A stretch of DNA of 64,000 bases, taken from contig JASDSW010000035.1 in NCBI GenBank assembly GCA_041441555.1, positions 1 to 64,000 of the forward strand, read 5' to 3'. Position 1 is the first letter of the stretch, and every line of letters begins with the position of its first letter. Source of the DNA: Pseudaeromonas sp041441555. GTDB taxonomy: Bacteria; Pseudomonadota; Gammaproteobacteria; Enterobacterales; Aeromonadaceae. Below are positions 44,493 to 53,399 of the stretch, one piece after another. The position numbers were made by a program, and so were the translations under genes. The notes under the pieces were generated by a model, which saw only the letters and a list, made by a program, of their open reading frames with translations, ran no database searches and had not been told where the DNA came from.

Positions 44493-45581
44493 TCACAGAT
44501 TATCCAGCAAGAGGCCAAACTCATCGGCGCCCAACTCCCAGTTGGGCTGTGCCAACGAGGCGGGTGACTCCGGCACATAGGGGCGGTATGGCCCTTGGGG
44601 GGACGGGTTCGTGAGCCGCTCACCGCCGGTAATGGGTAACAATTCCGTGAGCTCCTGCATCGAGTGAACGCGGCTCAGCAGCGGCTTGAAGCTGGGCAGC
44701 CCGACAAAGTCCGCTGACACAATCACCGGGTTCGGGTGCCGCAGCACCCACTCCAGTTGCAGCGGTGGTTGCCGGCAGATGCTTGGCTCATTGCGATAAG
44801 GCAGCAGCGTCACCTGCCAATGCTGCAGATAACCCTGTAGCTGTTCAAAACTTTTTTCACCCAGCCAGAACACATTGTGTAGCCGCAGCAGGCGATCCAG
44901 TCGTGGAGTTTGCCGTGGACCAATCAACACCCAATACCAGTCCGGACGCCGGCGCGCGGCGTTTTCCAGCAGATCCCAATCCAGATGGTCATCCAGAGGA
45001 CCATGAAAACCGATGACCGGCCGTCCGGTGGGCAGATCGCGAGGTCGCGCCTGCGGCGAGTCATTGGGCTCATGGCGCAACAGACAGGTCTTGTAGGCTG
45101 GGAAGGCCGCCGCCTGGCGGGGGGAGGTGGCCACCAGCAGGCTTGCCTTGGCGATGAGCCAGGACTCCTGCTCAGGATCGAGCAGCGCCTCGGCCAACTC
45201 ATCCCGGTAATAGATGACGGTCTCGATGGCCAGCGAGTCGGCCAGGGGGCTGGCCGCCGGATCGAGAAAGAGCAGGATCGGTTGGTGCAGGTGCAGATAC
45301 TCCACGGTGTTACGGATCTGTTTGGCGATCCAGTGCTGGTTAATGGTCTGCAACCAGCTCATGTGTCCCCAGGGCATGGCCTTCACCTGCAGGTGTTGGA
45401 TCGGTGATGGCGCTAACTCTTCCTCATCCTCCATATCGAATAATCCCAGACGAGGCGTTGGCTCCTGGCTGACCCACAAGACTCGTCGTTCCGAGGCTAA
45501 TTGCAGGAAGAGACCCCGGCTGGAGCTCGGGCAATCGGACCAGTTGGAACCTATGATGATCAAGTCACGTTTGGGCTGCAT
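44493..45581 (-). CDS. Glycosyltransferase-like protein (GT-B, TuaH-like)
   Basis: 362 residues with a strong AGGAGG site before ATG 45581. The N-terminal half holds VLWVSQEPTPR and PILLFLDPAASPLADSL, and the C-terminal half RPVIGFHGPLDDHLDWDLLE, YWVLIGPRQTPRLDRLLRLH, NVFWLGEKSFEQLQGYL and VTLLPYRNEPSICRQPPLQL. This resembles family 1/4 GT-B glycosyltransferases of cell-surface polysaccharide pathways, with two Rossmann-like halves. The C-terminal 50 residues are divergent. The donor, acceptor and activity are unproven. It is transcribed from a sigma-54 promoter and convergent with the LuxO-like gene. Confidence 0.65.
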   Translation of the reverse strand: MQPKRDLIIIGSNWSDCPSSSRGLFLQLASERRVLWVSQEPTPRLGLFDMEDEEELAPSPIQHLQVKAMPWGHMSWLQTINQHWIAKQIRNTVEYLHLHQPILLFLDPAASPLADSLAIETVIYYRDELAEALLDPEQESWLIAKASLLVATSPRQAAAFPAYKTCLLRHEPNDSPQARPRDLPTGRPVIGFHGPLDDHLDWDLLENAARRRPDWYWVLIGPRQTPRLDRLLRLHNVFWLGEKSFEQLQGYLQHWQVTLLPYRNEPSICRQPPLQLEWVLRHPNPVIVSADFVGLPSFKPLLSRVHSMQELTELLPITGGERLTNPSPQGPYRPYVPESPASLAQPNWELGADEFGLLLDNL

Positions 45582-45634
45582 AGATCCTCCTGATTCTTCT
45601 GGTCTGGGTCGACGAGAATGAACAATCTATGACA

Positions 45635-45650
45635 AGCAACAATGATGCCA
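45635..45650 (-). promoter_or_regulatory. Sigma-54 promoter of the glycosyltransferase-like gene
   Basis: On the minus strand TGGCATCATTGTTGCT has GG (45649-45648) and GC (45637-45636) exactly 10 bp apart in a TGGCAT-N5-TTGCT context. The start would be near 45624, about 43 nt before the ATG at 45581. Confidence 0.8.
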
Positions 45651-45726
45651 GCGTAATTTCGTTAAAAAAGTTCATATTTATCAGCATGATGTTGAAAAAT
45701 TCACCAAGCATTCCCCCACAAACTCA

Positions 45727-45739
45727 TCGCAGATTGCAA
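45727..45739. promoter_or_regulatory. LuxO-like box upstream of glycosyltransferase gene (proximal)
   Basis: TCGCAGATTGCAA matches 11 of 13 positions of TTGCA-W3-TGCAA. Its centre is about 109 bp upstream of the minus-strand sigma-54 start near 45624. Confidence 0.5.
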
Positions 45740-45746
45740 ATCGCTA

Positions 45747-45759
45747 TCGGATCTTGCAA
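45747..45759. promoter_or_regulatory. LuxO-like box upstream of glycosyltransferase gene (distal, weaker)
   Basis: TCGGATCTTGCAA keeps the TGCAA half and a degenerate other half. The 11-bp string TTGCAAATCGC occurs at 45734 and again at 45754, giving 20-bp (two-turn) spacing between the boxes. Confidence 0.4.
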
Positions 45760-45970
45760 ATCGCCAGAGTGAGCTTGCGTCGGGGCGGGCGGCTGATTGG
45801 CCTTGCGACGAGAATGCTGAAAATTGCCCCGAGTGGATGTGATCTCGTTTGAATAACTGTGAGCCCAACTGGCATTTATCCAGTTGCTGCATGATCAATT
45901 AACTCATTGATACCTCAAGATCATCCGGTTTCCGGACACGCAGGTGTGCCGGATTGTCTCAGGAGCTTCC

Positions 45971-47083
45971 ATGCAAATCGTGTTTATCCCGGATCCCGCC
46001 TTGTCGGCGCTGGAGTCGGCTCTGGAGCGTCTGCAGCTAAATTCCGACATCCAGGCGGTGTTGATGATGAGCTGCGCCCAGAACCAATACCCGCCGCAGG
46101 CGTTTAATGAACTGCTGCGTCGAGGTCCGAAGCCGGTGTTCGGCGGTTTTTTCCCTCAGGTGATCTGGCAGCAACAACTCCATGAACAGGGCGTCGTCCT
46201 GTTGGGACTCAGTTGTGAGGTGAGCCTGACCATCCTTGATGAATCGCAGTTACAGATGGTGAAACTGGAATCTCAGTTGGCGGATCTGGTGGCCGAAGCG
46301 GAGCCTTTCAAGGAGACGCTGTTCACCTTCGTCGATGGGCTCTCGCCACATATCGGCCGGATGATGACTGCACTGTTCAATCACTATGGTCTCGAGCTGA
46401 ACTACATCGGTGGGGGCTGCGGCAACAGCGAATTCTCCCCCATGCCCTGCGTCATCACGCCTCGCGGGGTATTAGAAGACGCGGCGGTGCTGGCCATGGC
46501 GCATTGTCACAGTGGGATTGGGGTGGCGCACGGCTGGGAGGCTATTTCTGGGGCCTTCAAGGTGACGCAGAGCGATGGCAATCGAATACTCTCCCTGGAT
46601 TGGCAACCCGCCTATTCCGTCTACCGACGGGTGGTTGAGGCGCATTCCGGCACCTGCCTGACCGAGCAAAATTATCCGCAGCTGGCCAAAGCATATCCAT
46701 TTGGGATCGCGATGTTGGGCGCCGAGATGGTGATCCGGGATCCGGTTCATCGGATCGATGAGGCGCTCGGCTGCGTCGGCGCAATCCGGCAAGGAGCCTA
46801 TGTGCACGTCATGCATGGAGAAAAGGGCAAGTTGATCCAGGCCGCCCAACAGGCCAAAGAGCGAGCCTTCCTCTCCTTTGGTGCTGCGCATCCGCAGGCG
46901 ATGATCTTTGTCAACTGTATCTCGCGAGCCCTGTTTCTCGGTGAAGACTCCGCCAGCGAGCTGACCGCCGTCTGGCAAGATGGGATCCCCCTGCTCGGCG
47001 CACTCACCGTGGGCGAGATTGCCAACAGCGGGGGCGATTATCTAGATCTCTATAACAAGACATCGGTAGTGGGGTTGCTCTGA
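45971..47083 (+). CDS. FIST-domain sensor protein (NosP/VpsV-like)
   Basis: 370 residues from ATG at 45971, with AGGAG upstream. A FIST N domain (about residues 25-190, including LNYIGGGCGNSEFSPMPCVI) is followed by a FIST_C domain (about 215-355, ending GALTVGEIANSGGDYLDLYN and TSVVGLL). No membrane segment is present. In Pseudomonas and Vibrio a FIST protein encoded beside a hybrid kinase (NosP with NahK; VpsV with VpsS) binds heme/nitric oxide and controls that kinase. This gene stops 2 bp before the kinase gene, so the pair is one operon. NO sensing is inferred by analogy. Confidence 0.85.
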   Translation: MQIVFIPDPALSALESALERLQLNSDIQAVLMMSCAQNQYPPQAFNELLRRGPKPVFGGFFPQVIWQQQLHEQGVVLLGLSCEVSLTILDESQLQMVKLESQLADLVAEAEPFKETLFTFVDGLSPHIGRMMTALFNHYGLELNYIGGGCGNSEFSPMPCVITPRGVLEDAAVLAMAHCHSGIGVAHGWEAISGAFKVTQSDGNRILSLDWQPAYSVYRRVVEAHSGTCLTEQNYPQLAKAYPFGIAMLGAEMVIRDPVHRIDEALGCVGAIRQGAYVHVMHGEKGKLIQAAQQAKERAFLSFGAAHPQAMIFVNCISRALFLGEDSASELTAVWQDGIPLLGALTVGEIANSGGDYLDLYNKTSVVGLL

Positions 47084-47085
47084 CC

Positions 47086-49131
47086 ATGGCCAATACCAAT
47101 TTAATTGAACAGGAAGTTCTACATGAGATCGCCATGTCCATCGGCATTAGCCTGGATCTGGATGAGATGTTGCATGAGTGCCTGCCGATCTTTGTCCGCG
47201 GTCTGGGATGCTGTACCGCCGCCGTGTTGCTGCAGGATGAGGAGTGCGGCTTCTTTGCGCCCAAGTGTATCTTGCCGCATGCCGCGATGCGCAACCGCGG
47301 CCTGCATTTGGCAATGGCCAAGGCCATCGACCTGAGCACCTCCGCTCAGGCGTTGCCGGTTCCGCTCATCGCCTCGGCAGAGCAGCAACTCTATTATGCC
47401 TGGCCACTCAAGAGCATCGGCATCCTCTTGTTGGGGCGTGGCTCAGAGTTTGAGTATCCCCTGTACATGGAGGTTGCTCCGCTGGCGGAAAAACTGGCCT
47501 TCGCGGTTCAGGCCTGCGAGCAATACCAGTCGTTGCGTCTGGCGGAGCAGGCCATGGCCAAGGCCAAGGATGACGCCGAATCGGCCAATCGAGCCAAGAG
47601 CTATTTTCTGGCCACCATGAGTCATGAGATCCGCACCCCGCTCAATGCGGTGATCAACCTCTCTGAGCTGTTGGCAGAGACCCGGCTCAATGACCAGCAA
47701 CGACATCTGCTCGATGGCATCTGCGAGGGGGGTCGAGCGCTGCTGCAGTTGGTCAACGATGTGCTGGATTTTTCCAAGATCGAGGCGGGCAAGCTGGAGA
47801 TCATGCCCACGCCGTTTAATCTTCGCCTGTTGCTGGATGGCTTGGCGGATCTCTACGGCAAACAGGCCAGTGAAAAGGGGTTGGTGCTGGAGTTTGATCT
47901 GGATGCCCAACTGCCCGCGATGGTGGAATCCGACCCGGCTCGAGTGCGGCAAATCATGCAAAATCTGCTCTCCAACGCCATCAAATTCACCGATCACGGC
48001 TTTGTCCGGGTCAGCGTGTCGCCCGAACCGAATGAGGCATCCCCCGAGCTATGTCGCTTCACCGTGCAAGATAGCGGCATCGGCATCGCACAGGAGCATC
48101 TGGGCTCCTTGTTTCAGGAGTTTCACCAGCTCGATTCCGGTCTGGATCGCCGTTTTGGCGGAACCGGTCTGGGGCTGGCCATCGTGGCTCGACTGGTTGA
48201 GCACATGGGCGGAACCCTGGGGGTCGAATCCCGGCTGGGCGATGGCAGTTGTTTCTGGTTCACGCTGCCGATGCCCTCGGTCAATCCGCAGTGGGTGGTT
48301 CCCCCCCTGCAGCCGCTCACGCCAACGCCGAGGCGGATCCTGCTGGTGGAGGACAGCCTCACCAACCAGATTGTTGCCTGTGCGCTGCTGGAAAAGCTGG
48401 GTTGCCAGGTGGAGGCGGTCAATACCGGTCTGGCGGCTCTGACCCGAGTTCAGCAAGTTCCCTTCGATCTGGTGTTGATGGATATTTCAATGCCCGGGAT
48501 GGATGGGATGGCGGCCACCCGGCAGATCCGGGCGTTGGGCGGGGAGTTTAGCCAGTTGCCGATTGTCGCCATGACCGCCCACGCCTTCGCTCAAGACAGG
48601 GCCAGTTGCCTGGCCGCCGGCATGAATGACTATCTGAGTAAGCCGCTGCAGCGCGAGCGGTTGTATGAGGTGGTCGCCCGTTGGCTGCAGCCGCGGCAGG
48701 AGTCCAACCCGGCGTTGCCCGTGGCGGAGATGGCGGTCACAGCCCCTCAGGGCGAGCCGACAGCAATGGCGCAACCGATTCTGGAGCTCTCGACGCTACA
48801 GACCCTACAGGCCCAAACGACGCCCGAGGTGTTGCAGCAGGTGGTGGCCCTCTACATTCAGGAGCTGGAGGAGCATCGTCTGGCTCTGAGTGCGGCCGTG
48901 ACGGCGGCCGATGAGATGCAGTCGGCGGCTCATGCGCACGCTATCAAGAGCAGCTCCGGTGCCCTGGGGGCCACGGCGCTCTACCAGGCGGCAGCTGAGC
49001 TGGAGCAGGCCTATCGTCAAGGCCAGGCCGAGCTTGCGGCGTCGCTCTATCAGCCGTTACCCGGCCTGATAGCCCAGACCCAAGCATCGTTACAGCACCA
49101 TTTTCTGCGTTGCACGACCGAAAAAAACTGA
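47086..49131 (+). CDS. Soluble hybrid histidine kinase with receiver and Hpt domains (VpsS/NahK-like)
   Basis: 681 residues without membrane helices. Residues 1-150 are a divergent input region, 150-170 a coiled-coil linker. HisKA has H180 in ATMSHEIRTPLNAV, and the ATPase carries the N-box QNLLSNAIKF (about 292-301), then DSGIGI and GGTGLGLAI. A receiver follows with D466 in LMDISMPGMDG, and a C-terminal Hpt domain with H618 in AHAIKSSSGALGA. The composite His-Asp-His relay can phosphorylate another receiver. The LuxO-like regulator 3 kb upstream is the obvious candidate. The input is probably supplied by the co-encoded FIST protein. Confidence 0.88.
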   Translation: MANTNLIEQEVLHEIAMSIGISLDLDEMLHECLPIFVRGLGCCTAAVLLQDEECGFFAPKCILPHAAMRNRGLHLAMAKAIDLSTSAQALPVPLIASAEQQLYYAWPLKSIGILLLGRGSEFEYPLYMEVAPLAEKLAFAVQACEQYQSLRLAEQAMAKAKDDAESANRAKSYFLATMSHEIRTPLNAVINLSELLAETRLNDQQRHLLDGICEGGRALLQLVNDVLDFSKIEAGKLEIMPTPFNLRLLLDGLADLYGKQASEKGLVLEFDLDAQLPAMVESDPARVRQIMQNLLSNAIKFTDHGFVRVSVSPEPNEASPELCRFTVQDSGIGIAQEHLGSLFQEFHQLDSGLDRRFGGTGLGLAIVARLVEHMGGTLGVESRLGDGSCFWFTLPMPSVNPQWVVPPLQPLTPTPRRILLVEDSLTNQIVACALLEKLGCQVEAVNTGLAALTRVQQVPFDLVLMDISMPGMDGMAATRQIRALGGEFSQLPIVAMTAHAFAQDRASCLAAGMNDYLSKPLQRERLYEVVARWLQPRQESNPALPVAEMAVTAPQGEPTAMAQPILELSTLQTLQAQTTPEVLQQVVALYIQELEEHRLALSAAVTAADEMQSAAHAHAIKSSSGALGATALYQAAAELEQAYRQGQAELAASLYQPLPGLIAQTQASLQHHFLRCTTEKN

Positions 49132-49326
49132 GCAAATGTGCTAACTCACGGCAAACTTGGCGCAAATGCAGCGAATTTTATCGACCAAGACGAATATCTC
49201 AGTACAATTCTGCCCTTTTGTGGCCTGGCGTTCAGTGGATAGCGCCGGGCCTATCGCAAAATAGCCAAGGTGCTGCGCCTTGTGGTGGCGGGCAGTTCGG
49301 CGGTCATGACACTGCAGGAGTACAGA

Positions 49327-51009
49327 GTGGAAAAGTTTTGGCTGAAGCGTTATCCCGCGGGTGTCCCGGCCGAGATCAATCCTGATATCTATCCCTCGTT
49401 GATCGAGATGTTTGAAGCTTCCGTCGCGCAATCGGGTGATCTGCCGGCCTATATCAACATGGGGCAGACCTTGACTTACCGGGAACTGGAGCAGCAGTCC
49501 CGCGCCTTCGCCGCCTATCTGCAGCAGGAGTTGCAGCTGCACAAAGGGGATCGGGTGGCGTTGATGATGCCCAACTTGCTGCAATATCCCATTGCGCTGT
49601 TCGGCATTCTGCGCGCGGGTCTCATCGCCGTGAACATCAACCCGCTCTATACCCCGCGCGAACTGGAACATCAGCTCAAGGACTCCGGCACCAAGGCGAT
49701 CGTCATCGTCTCCAACTTCGCCAACACCCTGGAGCGCGTGGTCCATAAAACTGCGGTCAAGCACGTGATCCTGACTCACATGGGCGATCATCTGGGACTA
49801 GCCAAGGGAACCCTGGTCAACTTCGTCGTCAAATACATCAAGAAACTGGTGCCCAAATATTGTCTGCCCAATGCCATCTCCTTCCGACGCGCCTTGAGTA
49901 AGGGGCTGTCATTGCAGTATGTCAAACCGCATCTTCAGGCCGATGATCTGGCCTTCTTGCAATATACCGGCGGCACCACCGGTGTGGCGAAGGGGGCCAT
50001 GCTGACCCATCGCAACATGCTGGCCAACGTCGAACAGTGCCTGGGCATGTATGGCCCTGTGCTGCATCCAGGTCGGGAGTTTGTCGTCACGGCACTGCCG
50101 CTCTACCACGTCTTTGCCTTGACGGTGAACTGTCTGCTGTTCATGCGGATCGGCGCTTGTAATCTGCTCATCACCAATCCACGCGATATTCCCGGCTTTG
50201 TTCGCGAGCTGAGCAAATACCAACCCAGCTGTCTCATCGGTGTCAACACACTATTCAATGCGTTACTAAACAATGAGGAGTTCTGCCAGCATCCGATGCC
50301 GAGCCTTCGCTTAGTGATCGGCGGCGGTATGTCGGTGCAACGCAGCGTCGCCGAGCGCTGGCAGGCCTTGACCGGAACCCGACTACTCGAAGGGTACGGT
50401 TTGACCGAGTGTTCACCGCTGGTGTCGGTCTGTCCCTTCGATCTGGAGGGCTACAACGGCTCCATCGGTTTGCCGGTCTGCTCCACCGAGGTACGTCTGC
50501 TCGATGAACGGGGGCATGAAGTCCGGGATCTCGAGACTCCGGGAGAGCTACAGATCCGCGGGCCCCAAGTGATGAAGGGGTACTGGCAACGACCCGAGGC
50601 GACGGCAGAGGTCATGCAGGACGGCTGGCTCAGTACCGGGGATATCGTGGTCTGGCAGGAGCAGGGCTTCATTCGCATCGTCGATCGCAAGAAGGATATG
50701 ATCCTGGTCTCCGGGTTTAACGTCTATCCCAACGAGATCGAAGATGTGGTGGCCATGCACCCCAAGGTGCTCGAGGTTGCTGCCGTTGGCGTGCCGAGTG
50801 AGGCGACCGGGGAGATGGTCAAGATTTTTGTCGTCAAGCGCGATGCCAGCCTAGACCAGACCGCCTTGATCGCCCACTGCCGCAAACATTTGACTGCGTA
50901 CAAGGTGCCGAAACTGATAGAATTCCGCAACGAATTGCCAAAATCGAATGTCGGCAAAATTCTACGGCGCCATTTGCGCGACGAAGGTATGCCGCAGTCG
51001 GCTTCTTGA
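49327..51009 (+). CDS. fadD: Long-chain fatty acid CoA ligase FadD
   Basis: 560 residues from GTG at 49327 with AGGAG upstream; the longer open frame has no family similarity. It is highly similar to E. coli FadD: VEKFWLKRYPAGVPAEINPD, the AMP-binding motif FLQYTGGTTGVAKGAMLTH, LLEGYGLTECSPL, STGDIVV, and the fatty-acyl signature DRKKDMILVSGFNVYPNEIE with the C-terminal lysine motif KSNVGKILRR. It activates exogenous fatty acids at the inner membrane. No FadR operator was recognised in its 195-bp upstream region. Confidence 0.97.
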   Translation: MEKFWLKRYPAGVPAEINPDIYPSLIEMFEASVAQSGDLPAYINMGQTLTYRELEQQSRAFAAYLQQELQLHKGDRVALMMPNLLQYPIALFGILRAGLIAVNINPLYTPRELEHQLKDSGTKAIVIVSNFANTLERVVHKTAVKHVILTHMGDHLGLAKGTLVNFVVKYIKKLVPKYCLPNAISFRRALSKGLSLQYVKPHLQADDLAFLQYTGGTTGVAKGAMLTHRNMLANVEQCLGMYGPVLHPGREFVVTALPLYHVFALTVNCLLFMRIGACNLLITNPRDIPGFVRELSKYQPSCLIGVNTLFNALLNNEEFCQHPMPSLRLVIGGGMSVQRSVAERWQALTGTRLLEGYGLTECSPLVSVCPFDLEGYNGSIGLPVCSTEVRLLDERGHEVRDLETPGELQIRGPQVMKGYWQRPEATAEVMQDGWLSTGDIVVWQEQGFIRIVDRKKDMILVSGFNVYPNEIEDVVAMHPKVLEVAAVGVPSEATGEMVKIFVVKRDASLDQTALIAHCRKHLTAYKVPKLIEFRNELPKSNVGKILRRHLRDEGMPQSAS

Positions 51010-51060
51010 ACGCGGCAGCTGTCTGTCGCGTCCTCTTGTTTCAGGGCACCTTGATTGATC

Positions 51061-52173
51061 ATGAATTATCAACTGATTACCCAGGCCGGGCAGCTCGCGC
51101 AATGGTGCGATGAGCTCGGCAACACGCCGCTCGCCATCGATACCGAATTTGTGCGTACCCGCACCTACTTTCCGCAACTGGGTCTGTTTCAACTGTTTGA
51201 TGGAAAACAGTTGGCGCTCATCGATCCCGTCGCCATCGGCGATCTCAGCTGCCTGTGGCAGGTTTTGCAGCAGCCGGGGCGGATCACGGTCTTGCATGCG
51301 GGCAGCGAAGATCTGGAGTTGATTCATCATGAGTCGGGGGCCATGCCTGCTCATGTGCATGATACTCAGCTGGCGGCGGCCTTTACTGGCTCAGGCCTGT
51401 CGGTGGGCTTCAACGCCATGACCCAGGCGCTGCTGGAGATCACGCTCGACAAGGATCAGGCCCGCACCAACTGGCTGGCGCGGCCGCTCACCGATAAGCA
51501 GCTGCACTACGCGGCGGCCGATGTCTTCTACCTGTTGCCCATCTACTACAAGTTGCTGGACAAGCTGCAGCAGCAGGGACGGATGGCCTGGTTCGAGGAG
51601 GAGTGCGCGGCCCTGGTTGCGCGCAAACGTCCCCAGTCGTTGAGTGAGCAGGCGTATAAGGATATCGGCAACGCCTGGCAACTGGGACGCCAGGAGCTGG
51701 CGGTGTTACAACGACTGGCCATGTGGCGCGAAGGGGAGGCCCGTCGCCGCGATCTGGCACTGAATTTTGTGGTCAAGGAGTTGCACCTGTTCAAGTGCGC
51801 CGAGCGGATGCCCAAGAGCCTGCGCGATCTGGAGCAGCTGGGGTTGCTGCAACCGGAGATCCGCAACCATGGCAAGACGATTCTGCGACTCATCGAGGAG
51901 GCCTTGAGCTCGGATCCGGCCACCTGGCCGCCGCGGCTGCAGCGACTGGTCGACTTCCCGCACTACAAATCCGAGTTGAAACGGTTGCGCGCCAAGGTCG
52001 AGGCGGCGGCCCACGCTCACGGCTTACCGGTCGAATTGCTGGCGTCGAAGAAGACCATCCACCAATATCTGAGCTGGCTGTGGAAGTGCGCTGATGAACA
52101 GAAACAAGATGGTCAGACTCCTCGGCTGTTAACCGGTTGGCGTCATGAGTTGCTCGGCGATCTGACTCAATAG
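51061..52173 (+). CDS. rnd: Ribonuclease D
   Basis: 370 residues from ATG at 51061; a TTG at 51055 is in frame. The DEDDy exonuclease motifs are visible: DTEFVRTRTYFPQLGL (ExoI), VLHAGSEDLELIHH (ExoII) and TDKQLHYAAADVFYLLP (ExoIII). The HRDC region follows (about residues 205-290). It trims 3' ends of tRNA precursors and other RNAs. The order fadD-rnd-minE is that of E. coli. Confidence 0.95.
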   Translation: MNYQLITQAGQLAQWCDELGNTPLAIDTEFVRTRTYFPQLGLFQLFDGKQLALIDPVAIGDLSCLWQVLQQPGRITVLHAGSEDLELIHHESGAMPAHVHDTQLAAAFTGSGLSVGFNAMTQALLEITLDKDQARTNWLARPLTDKQLHYAAADVFYLLPIYYKLLDKLQQQGRMAWFEEECAALVARKRPQSLSEQAYKDIGNAWQLGRQELAVLQRLAMWREGEARRRDLALNFVVKELHLFKCAERMPKSLRDLEQLGLLQPEIRNHGKTILRLIEEALSSDPATWPPRLQRLVDFPHYKSELKRLRAKVEAAAHAHGLPVELLASKKTIHQYLSWLWKCADEQKQDGQTPRLLTGWRHELLGDLTQ

Positions 52174-52215
52174 AGGTCAGATTGGCACACCGTTGCAGGT
52201 GAAAAACAGACAAAG

Positions 52216-52241
52216 AAAAAGCGCGGAGATCCGCGCTTTTT
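52216..52241. terminator. Bidirectional terminator between rnd and minE
   Basis: AAAAAGCGCGGA (52216-52227) and TCCGCGCTTTTT (52230-52241) form a near-continuous stem, with T runs in both directions. It separates the convergent rnd and min genes. Confidence 0.9.
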
Positions 52242-52279
52242 CTTTTTACGAGTCGAGACAAAACAGCAAGGCGCAGCCC

Positions 52280-52561
52280 TTAGTCGTTGCTCTCGTCGTC
52301 TGACTTGTTTTCGCCGCCGAGCATGATGTTGAGCTCGAGCACCGAGAGATCGTCTTTCTTATCCAGCTGAACCGTCACCTGATCCGGACTGATGGCCACA
52401 TATTTGCGGATCACATCCAGCAGATCTTGCTTGAGTTGTGGCAGGTAGTCGGGACCACCTCGGGTGCTGCGCTCGTGAGCGACGATGATCTGCAGTCGTT
52501 CCTTGGCAACCCGGGCCGTATTCTCTTTGCGTGGACGCAGGAAAAAATCGAGTAATGACAT
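52280..52561 (-). CDS. minE: Cell division topological specificity factor MinE
   Basis: 93 residues. MSLLDFFLRPRKENTARVAKE is the membrane-binding and MinD-binding N-terminus, with KERLQIIVAHERSTR the contact helix. The C-terminal dimerisation part has VTVQLDKKDDLSVLELNI. It stimulates MinD ATPase and drives pole-to-pole oscillation. Only 3 bp separate it from minD. Confidence 0.96.
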   Translation of the reverse strand: MSLLDFFLRPRKENTARVAKERLQIIVAHERSTRGGPDYLPQLKQDLLDVIRKYVAISPDQVTVQLDKKDDLSVLELNIMLGGENKSDDESND

Positions 52562-52564
52562 GGT

Positions 52565-53377
52565 TTAGCTCCCAAACAAGCGAGACAGGAAGCCTTTCTT
52601 CTCCTCGACCAGGAAGCGAAAATCACGCTTCTCTCCGAGGAGACGGGCTACGGCGTCGTCATAGGCCTGACCAGCATCGGACTCAGCGTCCAGGATGACC
52701 GGCTCACCCGCGTTGGAGGCACGCAGGACGGAAGGAGATTCCGGGATCACCCCGAGCAGCGGGATGGCGAGGATTTCCTGCACATCCTCCACACTCAACA
52801 TGTCACCACGGTTGACTCGATTCGGCGAGTAGCGGGTCAGCAGCAGATGCTCCTTGATGGGCTCGAGTCCCATCTCGGCACGGCGTGATTTGGACGCCAG
52901 AATGCCGAGGATACGATCCGAATCGCGCACCGAAGAGACTTCCGGGTTGGTGGTGACGATGGCTTCATCGGCGAAATAGAGGGCCATCAACGCACCGGTC
53001 TCGATACCGGCCGGGGAGTCGCACAGGATGTAGTCAAAACCCATCTCACTGAGCTTGCCGATGACGCGCTCGACCCCTTCGCGATTGAGTGCTTCCTTAT
53101 CGCGGGTCTGGGAGGCGGGGAGGATGTAGAGATTCTCGACCCGCTTGTCCTTGATCAGCGCCTGGTTCAGATTTGCTTCTTCATTGATCACGTTGACGAA
53201 GTCGTATACGACACGGCGTTCGCACCCCATGATGAGGTCCAGATTCCGTAAGCCGACATCGAAGTCAATGACCACCGTCTTGTAGCCGCGCTGAGCCAAT
53301 CCTGTGCTGATGGCTGCACTACTGGTGGTCTTACCAACGCCGCCTTTGCCTGAAGTTACGACGATAATACGAGCCAT
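52565..53377 (-). CDS. minD: Septum site-determining ATPase MinD
   Basis: 270 residues from ATG at 53377; the frame extends further without similarity. The deviant Walker A is SGKGGVGKTTSSAA. Switch regions follow in FDVGLRNLDLIMG and CDSPAGIETGALMAL. The C-terminal amphipathic membrane-targeting helix is GFLSRLFGS. ATP-bound MinD recruits MinC to the membrane. Confidence 0.97.
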   Translation of the reverse strand: MARIIVVTSGKGGVGKTTSSAAISTGLAQRGYKTVVIDFDVGLRNLDLIMGCERRVVYDFVNVINEEANLNQALIKDKRVENLYILPASQTRDKEALNREGVERVIGKLSEMGFDYILCDSPAGIETGALMALYFADEAIVTTNPEVSSVRDSDRILGILASKSRRAEMGLEPIKEHLLLTRYSPNRVNRGDMLSVEDVQEILAIPLLGVIPESPSVLRASNAGEPVILDAESDAGQAYDDAVARLLGEKRDFRFLVEEKKGFLSRLFGS

Positions 53378-53399
53378 GGGTGCTTTCCTTTGTAAACCG

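Larger units (their letters stand above)
45651..45970. other. Divergent control region between glycosyltransferase and FIST genes
   Basis: No gene is visible. The region holds the two LuxO-like boxes described separately, AT-rich DNA at 45655-45710 and the untranslated leader of the FIST gene. No good sigma-54 or sigma-70 promoter was identified for the FIST gene. Confidence 0.5.

Noticed and set aside
45866..45895. A TGGCAT sequence ahead of the FIST gene as a third sigma-54 promoter
   Set aside because: The spacing to the next GC does not fit GG-N10-GC.
45582..45970. Qrr-type small RNA transcribed from the sigma-54 promoter
   Set aside because: No conserved Qrr core or terminator was found between the promoter and the glycosyltransferase start; the promoter reads directly into that gene.
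49132..49326. FadR operator upstream of fadD
   Set aside because: No sequence with acceptable match to the operator pattern was found.
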